Shown here piece by piece: positions 43,320-52,789 of a stretch of 64,000 nucleotides of DNA; positions within the stretch are counted from its first letter, which is position 1; each line of letters opens with the position of its first letter. Made by a program: the position numbers and the translations under genes. Source of the stretch: Actibacterium atlanticum (lineage in GTDB: Bacteria; Pseudomonadota; Alphaproteobacteria; Rhodobacterales; Rhodobacteraceae); contig NZ_AQQY01000011.1 in assembly GCF_000671395.1 (NCBI RefSeq), positions 1-64,000 of the forward strand, in the 5' to 3' direction. The notes beneath the pieces were generated by a model. The model worked only from the letters and a program-made list of their open reading frames with translations. It was not told the origin of the DNA and searched no databases.

Positions 43320-44018
43320 ATGCCGGAGAGGAGTAGGATCAGAACAGCTTTTGGCACCGCAGCACTGCTCAGCGCTCTGGCCCTCTTTTTCCTTTGGGCG
43401 TGGTTGTCGCCGGAGTGGGTGCAGTTCAGCGGAGAAGACGTTGCAAGCTGGGTTGAGACACTTGGCATCTTCGGCCCCTTCGCGATTGTCGCGATGATGT
43501 GCATTGCAGTGGTGGCAAGCCCTATCCCAAGTGCGCCGATTGCTTTGGCCGCCGGGGCCGCCTTCGGGCAAGTCGCAGGTACGCTCTATGTGGCGGTTGG
43601 GGCTGAACTTGGTGCACTCATTGCCTTTTTGATTGCGCGCCTTCTGGGCAGACAGGCCGTTGAAAGGATTCTCGGGCCAGGCGTTGATGCAGGTCTTCTT
43701 GGCTCGCAGAATGCTCTAACGCTTGTGGTTTTCACCAGCCGCCTTCTGCCTTTCGTGTCTTTTGACGTCATGAGCTATGCCGCTGGTCTGAGCCGCTTGC
43801 ATTTGTGGCGGTTTCTTTTGGCAACACTGGCCGGAATTCTGCCGGCAAGCTTTGTCCTGGCCTACCTGGGGAGTGAGGCCATGTCGGGTCAACTGGATGC
43901 ATCTGCTTGGGTAGCCATTAGCCTCGGACTAATGACCGCTGCCCCAATTCTTGTGTTGGCGCTGAGACACAAGCCGGGCGCCGTGTCCAAAACTCACAAA
44001 TCGAAAGCAACAAAATGA
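43320..44018 (+). CDS. VTT/TVP38-family membrane protein
   Basis: A 232-residue inner-membrane protein of the VTT (TVP38/TMEM64, DedA-like) family, with about six hydrophobic segments. The core motif is seen as [20 protein letters not shown], then [11 protein letters not shown] and [21 protein letters not shown]. These proteins are thought to move lipids or support membrane homeostasis. ATG 43320 is preceded by AGGAAG. It ends with a four-base overlap with lgt. Confidence 0.9.
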   Translation: MPERSRIRTAFGTAALLSALALFFLWAWLSPEWVQFSGEDVASWVETLGIFGPFAIVAMMCIAVVASPIPSAPIALAAGAAFGQVAGTLYVAVGAELGALIAFLIARLLGRQAVERILGPGVDAGLLGSQNALTLVVFTSRLLPFVSFDVMSYAAGLSRLHLWRFLLATLAGILPASFVLAYLGSEAMSGQLDASAWVAISLGLMTAAPILVLALRHKPGAVSKTHKSKATK

Positions 44019-44938
44019 CCCTAGCCGCCCTGCCCTTTCCGGAGATTTCACCTGAAATCTTTTCGATTGAAATCGGGACGATGACCTTTGCCCTGCGGTG
44101 GTATGCGCTTGCATACATCGCAGGATTGCTTCTCGGGTGGCGACTTTGCCTGCGTTTGATCCGCCAAGTTGCGCATTGGCCGGATCAAACACCGCCGTTA
44201 ACAGCGCAACAGCTGGAACAACTGCTGAACTGGATCGTGCTCGGCGTCATTTTAGGTGGCCGGCTTGGGTTTGTGCTGTTCTATCAGCCTGAGCACTACC
44301 TTACTCGGCCCTTGGATGTTCTCAAAATATGGCAAGGCGGTATGTCCTTCCATGGCGGGTTCTTGGGTGTGTCCGTTGCTGTTCTGGTTTTCGCGTGGCG
44401 CAATCGGTTGAGCGTGTTTGGCATAGCTGACCTCCTGGCAATCTCGGCCCCGATTGGCCTGTTTCTGGGTCGACTTGCAAATTTCATCAACGCTGAGCTG
44501 TGGGGGCGACCGACATCCCTTCCATGGGGCGTGGTCTTCCCAGGTGAAGCTGCCCAGTTCTGCCCAGGTGTTGTCGGGCTCTGCGCGCGCCACCCATCTC
44601 AGGTGTATGAAGCCGTACTGGAAGGGTTGGTGCTCGGTGCTCTGCTGCTGACCCTCGGCTTGCGGTACGCATGGCTGCGGAGCCCCGGAGCCCTGACCGG
44701 TGTCTTTCTTGCAGGTTATGGACTGGCTCGTTTTCTTGTCGAGTTTGTCCGGCAGCCCGACCTGCAATTCGTGACGGACGCCAACCCGATCGGTCATGTG
44801 CTGCATTTTGGCATTGGGGGTTTGACCATGGGTCAACTGCTTTCCGCACCCATGATTGTTGTCGGCATGGCCCTGATCTGGCGGACACGCAATGGGCGCC
44901 AAAGTCGAACCGCAGAAAAACATGCTGAAATGGGTTGA
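44015..44938 (+). CDS. lgt: prolipoprotein diacylglyceryl transferase
   Basis: A 307-residue Lgt, the first enzyme of lipoprotein maturation, which transfers diacylglyceryl from phosphatidylglycerol to the lipobox Cys. Motifs are [10 protein letters not shown] (about 77-86), [11 protein letters not shown] (about 108-118), the signature [16 protein letters not shown] (about 151-166) and HPSQVYEA (about 192-199). Length is normal. A plasmid copy is unusual; it sits in the copper operon before the second ATPase and could keep lipoproteins maturing when copper damages the housekeeping enzyme. Confidence 0.96.
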   Translation: MTLAALPFPEISPEIFSIEIGTMTFALRWYALAYIAGLLLGWRLCLRLIRQVAHWPDQTPPLTAQQLEQLLNWIVLGVILGGRLGFVLFYQPEHYLTRPLDVLKIWQGGMSFHGGFLGVSVAVLVFAWRNRLSVFGIADLLAISAPIGLFLGRLANFINAELWGRPTSLPWGVVFPGEAAQFCPGVVGLCARHPSQVYEAVLEGLVLGALLLTLGLRYAWLRSPGALTGVFLAGYGLARFLVEFVRQPDLQFVTDANPIGHVLHFGIGGLTMGQLLSAPMIVVGMALIWRTRNGRQSRTAEKHAEMG

Positions 44939-44963
44939 GCCTGTCCCCAGGGGAACCCTCACG
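44935..44963 (+). promoter_or_regulatory. CueR-like box before the second copper ATPase
   Basis: The 24 bases at 44940-44963 match the copZ-side box at 19458-19481 at 20 positions, including CCCCA, GGGAACCC and CACG. It overlaps the lgt stop codon region and precedes the ATPase gene by about 27 bases. The -35-like TTGAGC begins at 44935. The -10 element is not obvious. Confidence 0.6.
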
Positions 44964-44989
44964 CTTGGTGCAAAGATTGGAGAAAAAAC

Positions 44990-47371
44990 ATGTCTGAAAA
45001 GAACCATGATCACCACCCTGCCCCGGCTCACCATGATGGGGTACCCGATGTGAAAAGCATGGCTGTCGATCCAGTTTGCGGCATGAGTGTTGAGGTGACA
45101 CGAGAGACACTCTCCATGAATTCTGAAGGAGAGACCTACCATTTCTGTTCGAAGCGCTGCCTGACCCAGTTCAAGACCGATCCTTTGCTTTACGCGTGGA
45201 GCGGTGGAGCGGATGGTGCGATGCATGAAGGGGCTCCCCTGCCCTCGCCCAAAGATGTTGCGCCGGGAACGCAATGGACGTGTCCTATGCATCCGGAAAT
45301 CATTCAAAGTGAACCCGGAGCCTGTCCGATTTGCGGCATGGCGCTTGAACCCGTCATTCCACCCGACGAACAAGGCGCAGAGCTGACGGATTTCACCCGT
45401 CGCATGTGGGTCAGCTCGGTCGCGGCCGTGCCGTTGGTTGTGCTCACGATGGGAGAGCTTGTGGGGCTTCCGGTGCGCGATTGGATTGGCCACCGTGTGG
45501 CAACCTATGTCGAATTTCTACTTGCCACCCCGATCATCCTTTGGGCGGCACGGCCATTTTTCGAGCGTGGGTTGGACTCAATCCGTAACCGATCACCGAA
45601 CATGTGGACCTTGATCGCGCTTGGCGTAGGAGCAGCCTATGCCTACTCGCTATTCGCGACATTTCTGCCTGGGGTTTTCCCGGAGCAATACCGATCGGGA
45701 GGTGGCGTCGGCACGTATTTCGAGGCTGCGGTCGTGATCGTGGCACTTGTGTTCGTTGGTCAGGTTTTGGAGTTGCGAGCGAGAGAGCGCACAGGGGACG
45801 CGATACGTGCTCTACTCGATCTAGCTCCCAAAATGGCTCGGCGGATCGGATCTGATGGTGTCGAACAGGATGTGCCGCTAGAGCACGTGGTGGTCGGGGA
45901 TCTGCTTCGCGTGCGACCAGGAGACAGCGTTCCAGTGGATGCGATGGTGATCGAAGGTCTTTCTTCAATCGATGAGAGCATGATCACCGGCGAACCCGTT
46001 CCCGTGGAAAAATCCAATGGAGATCGTGTAACGGGCGGAACTATAAACAAAAATGGTTCACTGGTGGTGCGAGCTACCCAAGTCGGGGCGGATACCGTCT
46101 TGTCGCAAATCGTCGAGATGGTTGCAGGAGCTCGTCGTTCACGAGCACCAATCCAGGGGCTCGCGGATCGTGTCTCGTCGGTGTTTGTCCCGACCGTTGT
46201 GGTTGTCGCCGTTGTGGCGTTCATGACTTGGTTGCTTATTGGTCCCGATCCTGCTTTGGCCTTTGCAATCGCATCTGCAGTATCTGTGTTGATCATCGCC
46301 TGCCCCTGCGCTCTTGGCCTAGCAACGCCGATCTCGATTACCACGGCTGCGGGGCGTGGTGCTCAGGCTGGCGTTCTGATCAAGGACGCCGAGGCGCTGG
46401 AGCGAATGGCCCGGGTTGACACGATCATCGTGGATAAGACAGGCACTCTGACGCACGGGAAGCCTGAACTAACCAACGCTGTAGCGTTTTCAAGTTTTGT
46501 AAGTGATGATGTTCTAAGGTTTGCTGCAGCCCTTGAACTGGGATCCGAACACCCACTGGCAGAGGCAATCGTAGAAGGTGCGCGAGGGCGCAGACTCGAG
46601 CTGCCAAAAGCGGATCATTTTGAAGCCATGACTGGGAAAGGGGTCCAAGGGGCGGTCGAAGGCCGGCAGGTTGCGCTCGGCAACACCGCGATGATGGAGC
46701 TTCTGAACATCGACACAGCTGAGATTGAGGGTTCCATGGATGCTCTTCGGGTTGAGGGCAAAACGGCGATGTTCGTGGCTCTGGATGGCGCTCTTGCAGG
46801 AGTTGTCGCGGTCGCCGACCCAATCAAGCCGACAACGGCGGGAGCTATTCGCGATTTGCACGACCTTGGCCTCAGGGTAATCATGGCGACCGGCGATAAC
46901 CAGCGTACGGCTGAAGCCGTCGCCAGGACACTTGGAATTGACGAAGTCCGTGCCGACGTGTTGCCAGAAGACAAGAAGGCGCTTGTTGAAGAATTGCAGG
47001 CCACAGGCCGTCGAGTGGCCATGGCTGGCGATGGCGTCAACGACGCCCCTGCCCTGGCGTCTGCTGATGTTGGGATCGCGATGGGCACAGGTGCGGATGT
47101 CGCCGTTGAAAGTGCTGGAATAACCCTTCTCGGGGGCGATCTGGTGGGGATTGTTCGGGCACGCAAGTTGGCCAAAGCAACCCTGCGCAATATCAAGCAA
47201 AATCTGTTCTTCGCATTTGCCTACAACGCCGCAGGCGTCCCGGTCGCCGCGGGTGTGCTCTATCCGATACTTGGGCTGTTGCTTTCGCCAATGATTGCAG
47301 CTGCCGCAATGAGCCTGTCGTCGGTTTCAGTGATCTCTAACGCGTTGCGTTTGCGACGCGTCAGACTCTAA
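44990..47371 (+). CDS. copper P1B-type ATPase with YHS and HMBD domains
   Basis: A 793-residue metal-exporting ATPase. The N terminus has a His-rich lead, a YHS domain ([10 protein letters not shown], about 26-35, then FCSKRCL) and a heavy-metal-binding domain (WTCPMHPEI and CPICGM, about 97-125) instead of HMA domains. The core has ITGEPVPV, the CPC site (IACPCALG), DKTGTLTHG and [10 protein letters not shown]. Tyr-Asn in helix 7 and [16 protein letters not shown] in helix 8 put it in the P1B-1 copper/silver group. It differs from CopA in its metal-entry domains and may serve periplasmic loading or silver. Confidence 0.95.
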   Translation: MSEKNHDHHPAPAHHDGVPDVKSMAVDPVCGMSVEVTRETLSMNSEGETYHFCSKRCLTQFKTDPLLYAWSGGADGAMHEGAPLPSPKDVAPGTQWTCPMHPEIIQSEPGACPICGMALEPVIPPDEQGAELTDFTRRMWVSSVAAVPLVVLTMGELVGLPVRDWIGHRVATYVEFLLATPIILWAARPFFERGLDSIRNRSPNMWTLIALGVGAAYAYSLFATFLPGVFPEQYRSGGGVGTYFEAAVVIVALVFVGQVLELRARERTGDAIRALLDLAPKMARRIGSDGVEQDVPLEHVVVGDLLRVRPGDSVPVDAMVIEGLSSIDESMITGEPVPVEKSNGDRVTGGTINKNGSLVVRATQVGADTVLSQIVEMVAGARRSRAPIQGLADRVSSVFVPTVVVVAVVAFMTWLLIGPDPALAFAIASAVSVLIIACPCALGLATPISITTAAGRGAQAGVLIKDAEALERMARVDTIIVDKTGTLTHGKPELTNAVAFSSFVSDDVLRFAAALELGSEHPLAEAIVEGARGRRLELPKADHFEAMTGKGVQGAVEGRQVALGNTAMMELLNIDTAEIEGSMDALRVEGKTAMFVALDGALAGVVAVADPIKPTTAGAIRDLHDLGLRVIMATGDNQRTAEAVARTLGIDEVRADVLPEDKKALVEELQATGRRVAMAGDGVNDAPALASADVGIAMGTGADVAVESAGITLLGGDLVGIVRARKLAKATLRNIKQNLFFAFAYNAAGVPVAAGVLYPILGLLLSPMIAAAAMSLSSVSVISNALRLRRVRL

Positions 47372-47907
47372 ACTTGGAAACGGGGGCAACAAGGCTTCAC
47401 GCATTCGCTTAGCTGATGATCAGGTGTTGATCGTTTGCCGTTTCATTCTCTTGTGCGGGCCGGGTCTGGTGACTGCACAGATATAGACGATGTTTAGTGC
47501 CAATGCGCGTGGACTAATTGTCCTATCGTATTTTGCGCTCTTGCGCAAACGTCAAACAAGAATCGAATGCGCAACGGGTCGCATGGGAGCACTGCCGTTG
47601 TATTCTTTTGCTCGGCCAGGCCCCCTGCCCTCTCCGAAAATGTAGGACATACGCAAAGCAGAATAAGGTGTTGTGTCTTTAGCTGCAGAGCGGGCAAAAG
47701 CTGTGTTCGAGCAGTGCGTCTCGACATCGCTTCCCCTGGATTGTGACAAGCTCCTACCCGTTTTGCTTCGCACTTGTCCCTCTTTTAAGGCTGCGTGTCC
47801 GGGTTTTAATCCGGAACATGCCGTATGTATTTTGGGGATTGGGCAGAGTGGCCACGTTTGGATATGGTCCTGCCGAAGAAAAGAGTTGGGGCAATTGGAC
47901 TTGCGCT

Positions 47908-47923
47908 GTTAACAGCTGTTAAC
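47908..47923. other. parS centromere site 1
   Basis: GTTAACAGCTGTTAAC is a perfect 16-base palindrome matching the parS consensus of repABC plasmids (GTTNNCNGCNGNNAAC), the site bound by RepB. It lies about 140 bases upstream of repA. Confidence 0.93.
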
Positions 47924-47972
47924 TCGAAAGGTTGAGGCTTCCCTAGTGGCGCGGCCGCTCAGAAACACAATT

Positions 47973-47981
47973 TGTGGATAA
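47973..47981 (-). other. DnaA box
   Basis: TGTGGATAA on the plus strand is the exact complement of the DnaA box TTATCCACA. It lies between parS site 1 and repA. Confidence 0.65.
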
Positions 47982-47985
47982 AAAC

Positions 47986-48024
47986 CTTGACTTAGCATGG
48001 TGAATCACTGCCTTTAGAGTCAAG
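47986..48024. promoter_or_regulatory. repA promoter/operator inverted repeat
   Basis: CTTGACT (47986-47992) and AGTCAAG (48018-48024) form an inverted repeat with TTGACT as a candidate -35 box, 40-80 bases upstream of the repA ATG. RepA proteins repress their own operon, so this is a candidate operator. A clean -10 box is not visible. Confidence 0.5.
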
Positions 48025-48063
48025 TTGCGCAAATAAGCGCGTTCGAGCAGAGAAATTGCAACT

Positions 48064-49245
48064 ATGTTCCAGACGGCACCCATCGAAGCAGCGTCTCAAT
48101 CTGAGCTTACAAGCCAGATGGCCGCGCGTCTACACACCGCGCTTACCACGCATCTTCAGCAAGCTTATGCGCCCGACCAGCGTAAGAATTTGAGACTATT
48201 CAGCGCAACAGAGACCGCTGAACTTCTCGGCGTGACGGGTCAGTTCCTGCGAAAATGCCACAGCGAAGGGTCCCTGCCCGAGCCAGAGGTCATCAAGAAC
48301 GGGCGTCGGTTCTATACCGGTGAGGAAATCCTGCAAGCCCGTCACCTGTTGGAGGCAAGCTCGCGCACACCCGGGAAGTATCTTCCAGGCCGCCGTGAGG
48401 GCGACAAGCTCCAAGTCATCCAGTTGATGAACTTCAAAGGTGGCTCGGCCAAGTCCACTTCTGCCATCCATCTTTGCCACTACCTCGCCTTAAGTGGGTA
48501 TCGGGTCCTGGCGATTGACCTGGACCCGCAGGGAAGTCTCACCGGCTTTTGTGGAATCCAGACGGAATTGGAGTTCGAGGGCGCTTCGATTTACGACGCG
48601 CTCCGCTACGAAGACCCGGTGCCCTTGTCTGAGGCCATCGTGGAAACCTATTTCCCAGGTCTTCACCTTGCGCCCGCGCGCCTTGTGTTGAGCGAGTTCG
48701 AAACCGAGACCGCCGTCAACGCGGGTCGTGGCGTAGCCTTCTTCGAAAAGCTCAGCCAGGCGATCGGGTCGGTTGAGAGCGATTATGATGTGGTGGTTAT
48801 CGACAGCCCACCGGCCCTCGGGTTTCTGACACTGACCGGCCTCTATGCGGCAACTTCGGTCATCGTGCCGATGACGCCGAGCATGCTCGACCTGGCCTCA
48901 ACACAACAGTTCGTGGAGATGACCTCCGCCTATCTCGGAGTGATCGAGGATACGGGAGTCAAGCTGGATCATGACTTTTTCTCTTTCCTCATCACGCGTG
49001 ATGATCCGAGCGATATTCCAAGCCAGCAGATCGTGAGCTTGATGCGGGCCCTGTTTCAGGACCGCGTCGTGGCGGCCACGAGCTTGCGAAGCACGGCGAT
49101 TGGTGACGCGTCCATGCTGAAGATGTCGATCTACGAGGTTTCGCGATCTGAGATGACGCGGTCGACCTATGATCGCGCCAAGACCAGTATGGATGCGGTT
49201 GGTGCGGAAGTGGCGACAATGGTCCAGCAGGCTTGGGGGCGTTAA
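48064..49245 (+). CDS. repA: RepA plasmid partition ATPase
   Basis: A 393-residue RepA of a repABC unit: a ParA-type ATPase that segregates the plasmid and represses the operon. An N-terminal DNA-binding helix-turn-helix (TAELLGVTGQFLRKCHSEG, about 51-69) precedes the deviant Walker A KGGSAKST (125-132), DLDPQG (about 156-161) and the VVIDSPPALGF Walker B region. The ATG at 48064 follows the promoter region. It is two bases from repB. Confidence 0.97.
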   Translation: MFQTAPIEAASQSELTSQMAARLHTALTTHLQQAYAPDQRKNLRLFSATETAELLGVTGQFLRKCHSEGSLPEPEVIKNGRRFYTGEEILQARHLLEASSRTPGKYLPGRREGDKLQVIQLMNFKGGSAKSTSAIHLCHYLALSGYRVLAIDLDPQGSLTGFCGIQTELEFEGASIYDALRYEDPVPLSEAIVETYFPGLHLAPARLVLSEFETETAVNAGRGVAFFEKLSQAIGSVESDYDVVVIDSPPALGFLTLTGLYAATSVIVPMTPSMLDLASTQQFVEMTSAYLGVIEDTGVKLDHDFFSFLITRDDPSDIPSQQIVSLMRALFQDRVVAATSLRSTAIGDASMLKMSIYEVSRSEMTRSTYDRAKTSMDAVGAEVATMVQQAWGR

Positions 49246-49247
49246 TC

Positions 49248-50219
49248 ATGGCAATGGGGAAAAACAAAACCGGGATCATGGCCGCCATTACAGCGGCGAC
49301 AGAGGCACCGAAAGACGGTGGTTCTGATCGAGCGCATCGGACCTTGCCCAAAGGGACTATTGGGTCTGTTCGTGCGGGGCTTGGCGGCATCCAGGATATC
49401 GATACCAAACTCATCCTGGCCTGGGGCCCCAAGGACCGGCTAGATATCGAGTTAACAGCTGTTAACAGCGCCGAGCCGAATGAATCGATCCAGGATCTCG
49501 CCTCCAGTATTGCCGAGGCCGGTCAGCAAGTGCCCGTGCTCCTACGCCCATCCAAGGAGCGCGATGGGCATTTCGAGGTGATCTACGGCCAGCGACGGAT
49601 ACTTGCATGTCGGCATCTTGGCATCCCGGTGCGTGCTCTTATCCGTACGCTCGATGATACAGATGCCCTGTTAGCAAAGGGGCTTGAGAATGCCGGGCGT
49701 GCCGAACTGAGCTACTACGAGCGTGTTCGTTTTGCGCAAGCAATCCTAGAGCAAGGTTACTCCCGAGCGGAGGTTTGCCAGGCCCTGGCGATCAGCAAGA
49801 ACACCCTGTCGCAGCTTGAGCGCATCAATCGCCTGGTTCCCATTGCCGTCGGTGAAGCGATCGGCGCCGCGCCGGGGGCAGGGCGCCCGAAATGGACGAC
49901 CCTCGCGACGGCGTTTGAAAAAGAGCAGCTGACGGAAAGTGCCGCTCTTGGGGTTTTGGGTCGATCAGGTGAGTTGGAATCTGATGGTCGGTTGGAGCTC
50001 GTGCTCAAAGAGATCGGCAAGCGTGGCAAACAAGAGCGCTCTGTTGAGGAACGCTCGCCACTTCCTGGTGTGCAGATCAAGAGTGGAAAGTCCGGACTCT
50101 CGGTGACCGTCAGGAGGGCAGGGGACAACACAAAATTCGCAAACTGGCTGGACCAAAACCTGGACCAGCTCATTCAGGATTCCTTCGAGCGGTTTCAATC
50201 AGAAAACCACGAAGGATAG
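49248..50219 (+). CDS. repB: RepB centromere-binding protein
   Basis: A 323-residue ParB-type protein that binds parS and partners RepA. The N-terminal ParB/Spo0J domain has GQQVPVLLRPS and YGQRRILACRHLG, followed by an HTH (YSRAEVCQALAISKNTLSQLERI). A parS palindrome lies within its own coding sequence (49451-49466), encoding ELTAVNS. ATG 49248 follows the repA stop by two bases, so they are translated from one message. Confidence 0.96.
   Translation: MAMGKNKTGIMAAITAATEAPKDGGSDRAHRTLPKGTIGSVRAGLGGIQDIDTKLILAWGPKDRLDIELTAVNSAEPNESIQDLASSIAEAGQQVPVLLRPSKERDGHFEVIYGQRRILACRHLGIPVRALIRTLDDTDALLAKGLENAGRAELSYYERVRFAQAILEQGYSRAEVCQALAISKNTLSQLERINRLVPIAVGEAIGAAPGAGRPKWTTLATAFEKEQLTESAALGVLGRSGELESDGRLELVLKEIGKRGKQERSVEERSPLPGVQIKSGKSGLSVTVRRAGDNTKFANWLDQNLDQLIQDSFERFQSENHEG
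49451..49466. other. parS centromere site 2, inside repB
   Basis: GTTAACAGCTGTTAAC, identical to site 1, lies within the repB coding sequence. parS sites inside or around repABC genes are known for this plasmid class. Confidence 0.93.
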
Positions 50220-50224
50220 CGGCG

Positions 50225-50240
50225 GTTAACAACTGTTAAC
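50225..50240. other. parS centromere site 3, one mismatch
   Basis: GTTAACAACTGTTAAC differs from sites 1 and 2 by one base (G to A at position 8), five bases after the repB stop. The outer bases extend the palindrome (G before, C after). Confidence 0.88.
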
Positions 50241-50279
50241 CGTCAGAGTGGAGGCAACGAGCAGAAAGGAGGACGGCAC

Positions 50280-50343
50280 AAAAAGAAACCCTCGAAACCG
50301 AAGTCCCGAGGGCTGCTGCGCACAAGGCGCGATTTGTTTTGAC
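50280..50343 (-). ncRNA. counter-transcribed incompatibility RNA of repABC
   Basis: In the repB-repC gap the minus strand has a -35 box TTGTTT (50378-50373) and a -10 box TAAGAT (50355-50350) exactly 17 bases apart. About 60 bases downstream is a hairpin with stem CCCTCG/CGAGGG (50289-50312) followed by a T-rich tract. This predicts a small RNA of about 60 bases antisense to the repC leader, in the place where repABC plasmids encode the incA RNA that represses repC. Ends are estimated from the promoter and terminator. Confidence 0.82.
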
Positions 50344-50491
50344 ACCACAATCTTAGCAGCCCGCGAATCGCTAAACAACGAAAAACGTCTTTGGGCGAAC
50401 AGGTTTTCTGTGCCTGCTTAGCAAAATGAAGAAATTTAATGATGCTCCGCATGGAGCGACTGGGACAGTCATGCCTCAGAACGGTGGAGGT

Positions 50492-51787
50492 ATGACCAAA
50501 ATCAACCAACCTACGGGATGGCGTAAAGCGACAGCCGGACTCGCTGTCGCTGAGCAGCATGCGCAAGCCGGTGAACAGGCCGCCGTTCCCAAAACCCAAG
50601 CATTTGTAGCGGTGAAGCGCGTCGGCGCTCACATCGGACTCAAAGCCGGTGATGTACTGCTTCTCGATACGCTTGGGGCCTTCACACAGGCCCAGGACTG
50701 GGAGGAGGGGCAGCGTCCGATCGTTTGGGCGTCAAACGCCTACCTGATGGAGCAGACGGGCTTCTCGCTCTCCGCGCTTAAGCGCCATGCACGGCGCCTG
50801 GCTGAAATCGGCGTGATCTCCTTCAAGGATAGCCCCAATGGCAAGCGGTGGGGCCACAGGGACGCTGACGGGCGCATCATCGAGGCCTATGGCTTCGATC
50901 TGTCGCCGCTGTCAGCGCGTGTCGAGGAGTTCGAGCATCTTCAGGCCGAATTGCAGGCCGAGCGTGAGCTCTGCCAGCGCCTCAAGCGGCAAATCACCGT
51001 TGCGCGCCGAATGATCCGCGCCCGGATCGAAGCGGCGTCTCACGCGGCGCTGAGAGGCCCCTGGGAGCATCTTTCAGGGATGTTTGAGGACCTTCTGGAC
51101 CGTCTTCCGCGCCGGAACACCGCCTCTGAGACGCTTGAGCGGCTCCTGACATGGTTCAGAGAGCTGCAGGCCCGCGTCGAGGCGACCTATCTCAAGGCGG
51201 TTCGGGCGGATGAGGTTGTGGAGAACACCGCCAAAACCACCGAACAAGTCAGTGAAAAGACTCAAGAAATGAACCCCAGGGAGGTCAATTCTGAACCTCA
51301 TATACTAATTACAACCCAACTTAATCCTGTAACCTGTAATCGCTCAGAATCTGAGCAAGCGGCGGGCGTGGTGCCCAATGCGCCACCCGAAGAGCAAGTG
51401 GATAGGGAGTTGGAAGATTGGGTTGCGGAAACGCGCAAGAAACGCGGAGTAGCGCTTGATTTGCCGACTGTGATGCAGGCATGTCCTGAATTCGCGTCCT
51501 GGGCGCGCAATATGGGCGGGTATCTGAAGGATTGGGGCGATTTGCACCGGGTTGCCGGGCAGTTGAGGCCGATGATTGGTGTCTCGGAACACGCCTGGAA
51601 CCTCGCACAGGACCGTCTTGGGCCTCAAATCGCGACAGCGGCGCTGGTTCTGACCTTCGACAAGCATTGCGCGGGAGAAGTGGCATCTCCTGGCGGCTAT
51701 CTCCGCGGTATTGTCCAGAAAGCTGGGGCAGGGGAGTTGCATCTCGAGCGCAGCTTCTACGGCAGGCTCATTGGGCAGGCGGCGTGA
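50492..51787 (+). CDS. repC: RepC replication initiator
   Basis: A RepC-type initiator of about 431 residues from ATG 50492; in-frame ATGs at 50471 and 50426 are alternatives. Family features are the winged-helix region NAYLMEQTGFSLSALKRH, then SFKDSPNGKRWGHRD and EAYGFDLSPLSAR, typical of RepC. A hinge at about 260-300 is encoded by an AT-rich stretch that is the likely origin, and the C-terminal domain (about 310-431) ends in GGYLRGIVQKA. Translation is probably controlled by the antisense RNA at 50280-50343. Confidence 0.95.
   Translation: MTKINQPTGWRKATAGLAVAEQHAQAGEQAAVPKTQAFVAVKRVGAHIGLKAGDVLLLDTLGAFTQAQDWEEGQRPIVWASNAYLMEQTGFSLSALKRHARRLAEIGVISFKDSPNGKRWGHRDADGRIIEAYGFDLSPLSARVEEFEHLQAELQAERELCQRLKRQITVARRMIRARIEAASHAALRGPWEHLSGMFEDLLDRLPRRNTASETLERLLTWFRELQARVEATYLKAVRADEVVENTAKTTEQVSEKTQEMNPREVNSEPHILITTQLNPVTCNRSESEQAAGVVPNAPPEEQVDRELEDWVAETRKKRGVALDLPTVMQACPEFASWARNMGGYLKDWGDLHRVAGQLRPMIGVSEHAWNLAQDRLGPQIATAALVLTFDKHCAGEVASPGGYLRGIVQKAGAGELHLERSFYGRLIGQAA
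51283..51351. other. putative oriV, AT-rich stretch inside repC
   Basis: This part of repC is clearly AT-richer than the flanking coding sequence (CATATACTAATTACAACC and following). In repABC plasmids the replication origin lies within an AT-rich region in the middle of repC, so this is the best candidate. Confidence 0.65.
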
Positions 51788-51910
51788 AAAGGTTGATTGA
51801 ACGCAGGTGCTGACAACATGTATACCCACTGCTCGTTCGCCTGTGATGTGTTGGACTGCAATTAACTTGCCGGCCTTTTGGTTGGTTTCGGGTTCGAAAC
51901 GGCGTAGCAT

Positions 51911-52423
51911 TCACATACGCGATAGCCGGTCTTCGTCATCCACGATGTCGAGAACGCATCCAGTGCCACGCCATCGCCACAGGACGATATTGAAGTCGGT
52001 TGTGGATGCGCCTTTCGCAAAGCTTCGGATCAGGAGGCCGGCAAAGCCGTCAGCGATGAGATCCCTTGCGAAGTCTTGCGTCGGAACCTGGCTCCCCTCG
52101 AGCAATTTTGTGCGCCAGCCCGGTTCTGCGAGCGTGTGTTCCGACATGCCGCGCTGTTGAAGCTCACGTGCAGCGCGGGTATCGAAAATCGGACCCAGCT
52201 CGGCATGGTAGGAAACCAGGATTGTAGGTTGCAGGCTGCCCACCTGGTTAGCTTCACGCAGGGCGCCGGCCGGGTCGAGGGCTGTGTATAGGGCAGGTGT
52301 GCCCTTTGCATTGAAGCGGCCGCCAAAAAGCTCCGCGCCATGGCCCGACAGTGGCGCGCGCGCATAGACCGGGTTCAAGGCACGGTAGAGAGGCCCTGCA
52401 TAGCGACCATTGTTTAGCGGCAT
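51911..52423 (-). CDS. RES-domain toxin
   Basis: A 170-residue RES-domain protein, the toxin of RES-Xre toxin-antitoxin modules, which depletes NAD(+). The conserved Arg and Glu-type segments are seen in LYRALNPVYA, GGRFNAKGTPALYTALDP (Arg, Tyr) and ALREANQVG (Glu); a C-terminal segment GFAGLLIRSF precedes NIVLWRW. Its ATG overlaps the antitoxin stop (TGATG), the standard antitoxin-first order. It would help maintain the plasmid. Confidence 0.93.
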   Translation of the reverse strand: MPLNNGRYAGPLYRALNPVYARAPLSGHGAELFGGRFNAKGTPALYTALDPAGALREANQVGSLQPTILVSYHAELGPIFDTRAARELQQRGMSEHTLAEPGWRTKLLEGSQVPTQDFARDLIADGFAGLLIRSFAKGASTTDFNIVLWRWRGTGCVLDIVDDEDRLSRM

Positions 52424-52773
52424 CAGGCAAAGACACCCGCGTCAACGGCGTCGATGTATTCGAGGACCTGTTGCGCCTTGCCTTCCTGCACGAGCTGCAT
52501 CGCGGTCCGCCCATCAAAACCGGGCAGGGGTTCGGACCGATACCACGCATAGGCGATCAATTCCGAGCCAAAGCGCGGCTCCACCTTGTTGAGCACTTCG
52601 ACCAGTTCACGCAAACGCCGCTGTGTCTTGTCCGAGTTGATCCGGGTGCGACGCTGCAGGGCGTCTTTGCCGAGGCCCACCGTCATGGCGATCTCTTCGG
52701 CTGACGTGCGAAGGGCAGCCGCAATCTTACGCGGTTCGAATTGCCCGTTTTCAGCGAAGCTCGTGATGTGCAT
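52423..52773 (-). CDS. Xre/ParS-type antitoxin
   Basis: A 116-residue Xre-type antitoxin with a C-terminal MbcA/ParS toxin-binding domain. An HTH region lies near residues 18-45 (AEEIAMTVGLGKDALQRR), and the C-terminal part has FGSELIAYAWYRSEPLPGF then TAMQLVQEGKAQQVLEYI. I chose ATG 52773, just downstream of a short palindrome; the upstream in-frame ATG (52902) would place that palindrome inside the gene. It neutralises the RES toxin and probably represses the operon. Confidence 0.9.
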   Translation of the reverse strand: MHITSFAENGQFEPRKIAAALRTSAEEIAMTVGLGKDALQRRTRINSDKTQRRLRELVEVLNKVEPRFGSELIAYAWYRSEPLPGFDGRTAMQLVQEGKAQQVLEYIDAVDAGVFA

Positions 52774-52789
52774 GGTGTGGCCTTTATCG

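Larger units (their letters stand above)
47372..48063. other. repA upstream region without a convincing gene
   Basis: This stretch of about 690 bases between the second copper ATPase and repA has only short open frames in competing directions, none with a family I recognise. Its second half carries replication signals: a parS palindrome, a DnaA box and an inverted repeat near the likely repA promoter, listed separately. The first half shows nothing that I can identify. Confidence 0.6.

Noticed and set aside
47673-47912. 79-residue open frame between the second ATPase and repA
   Set aside because: GTG start, Cys-rich family-less translation, runs into the parS palindrome and competes with frames on the other strand.
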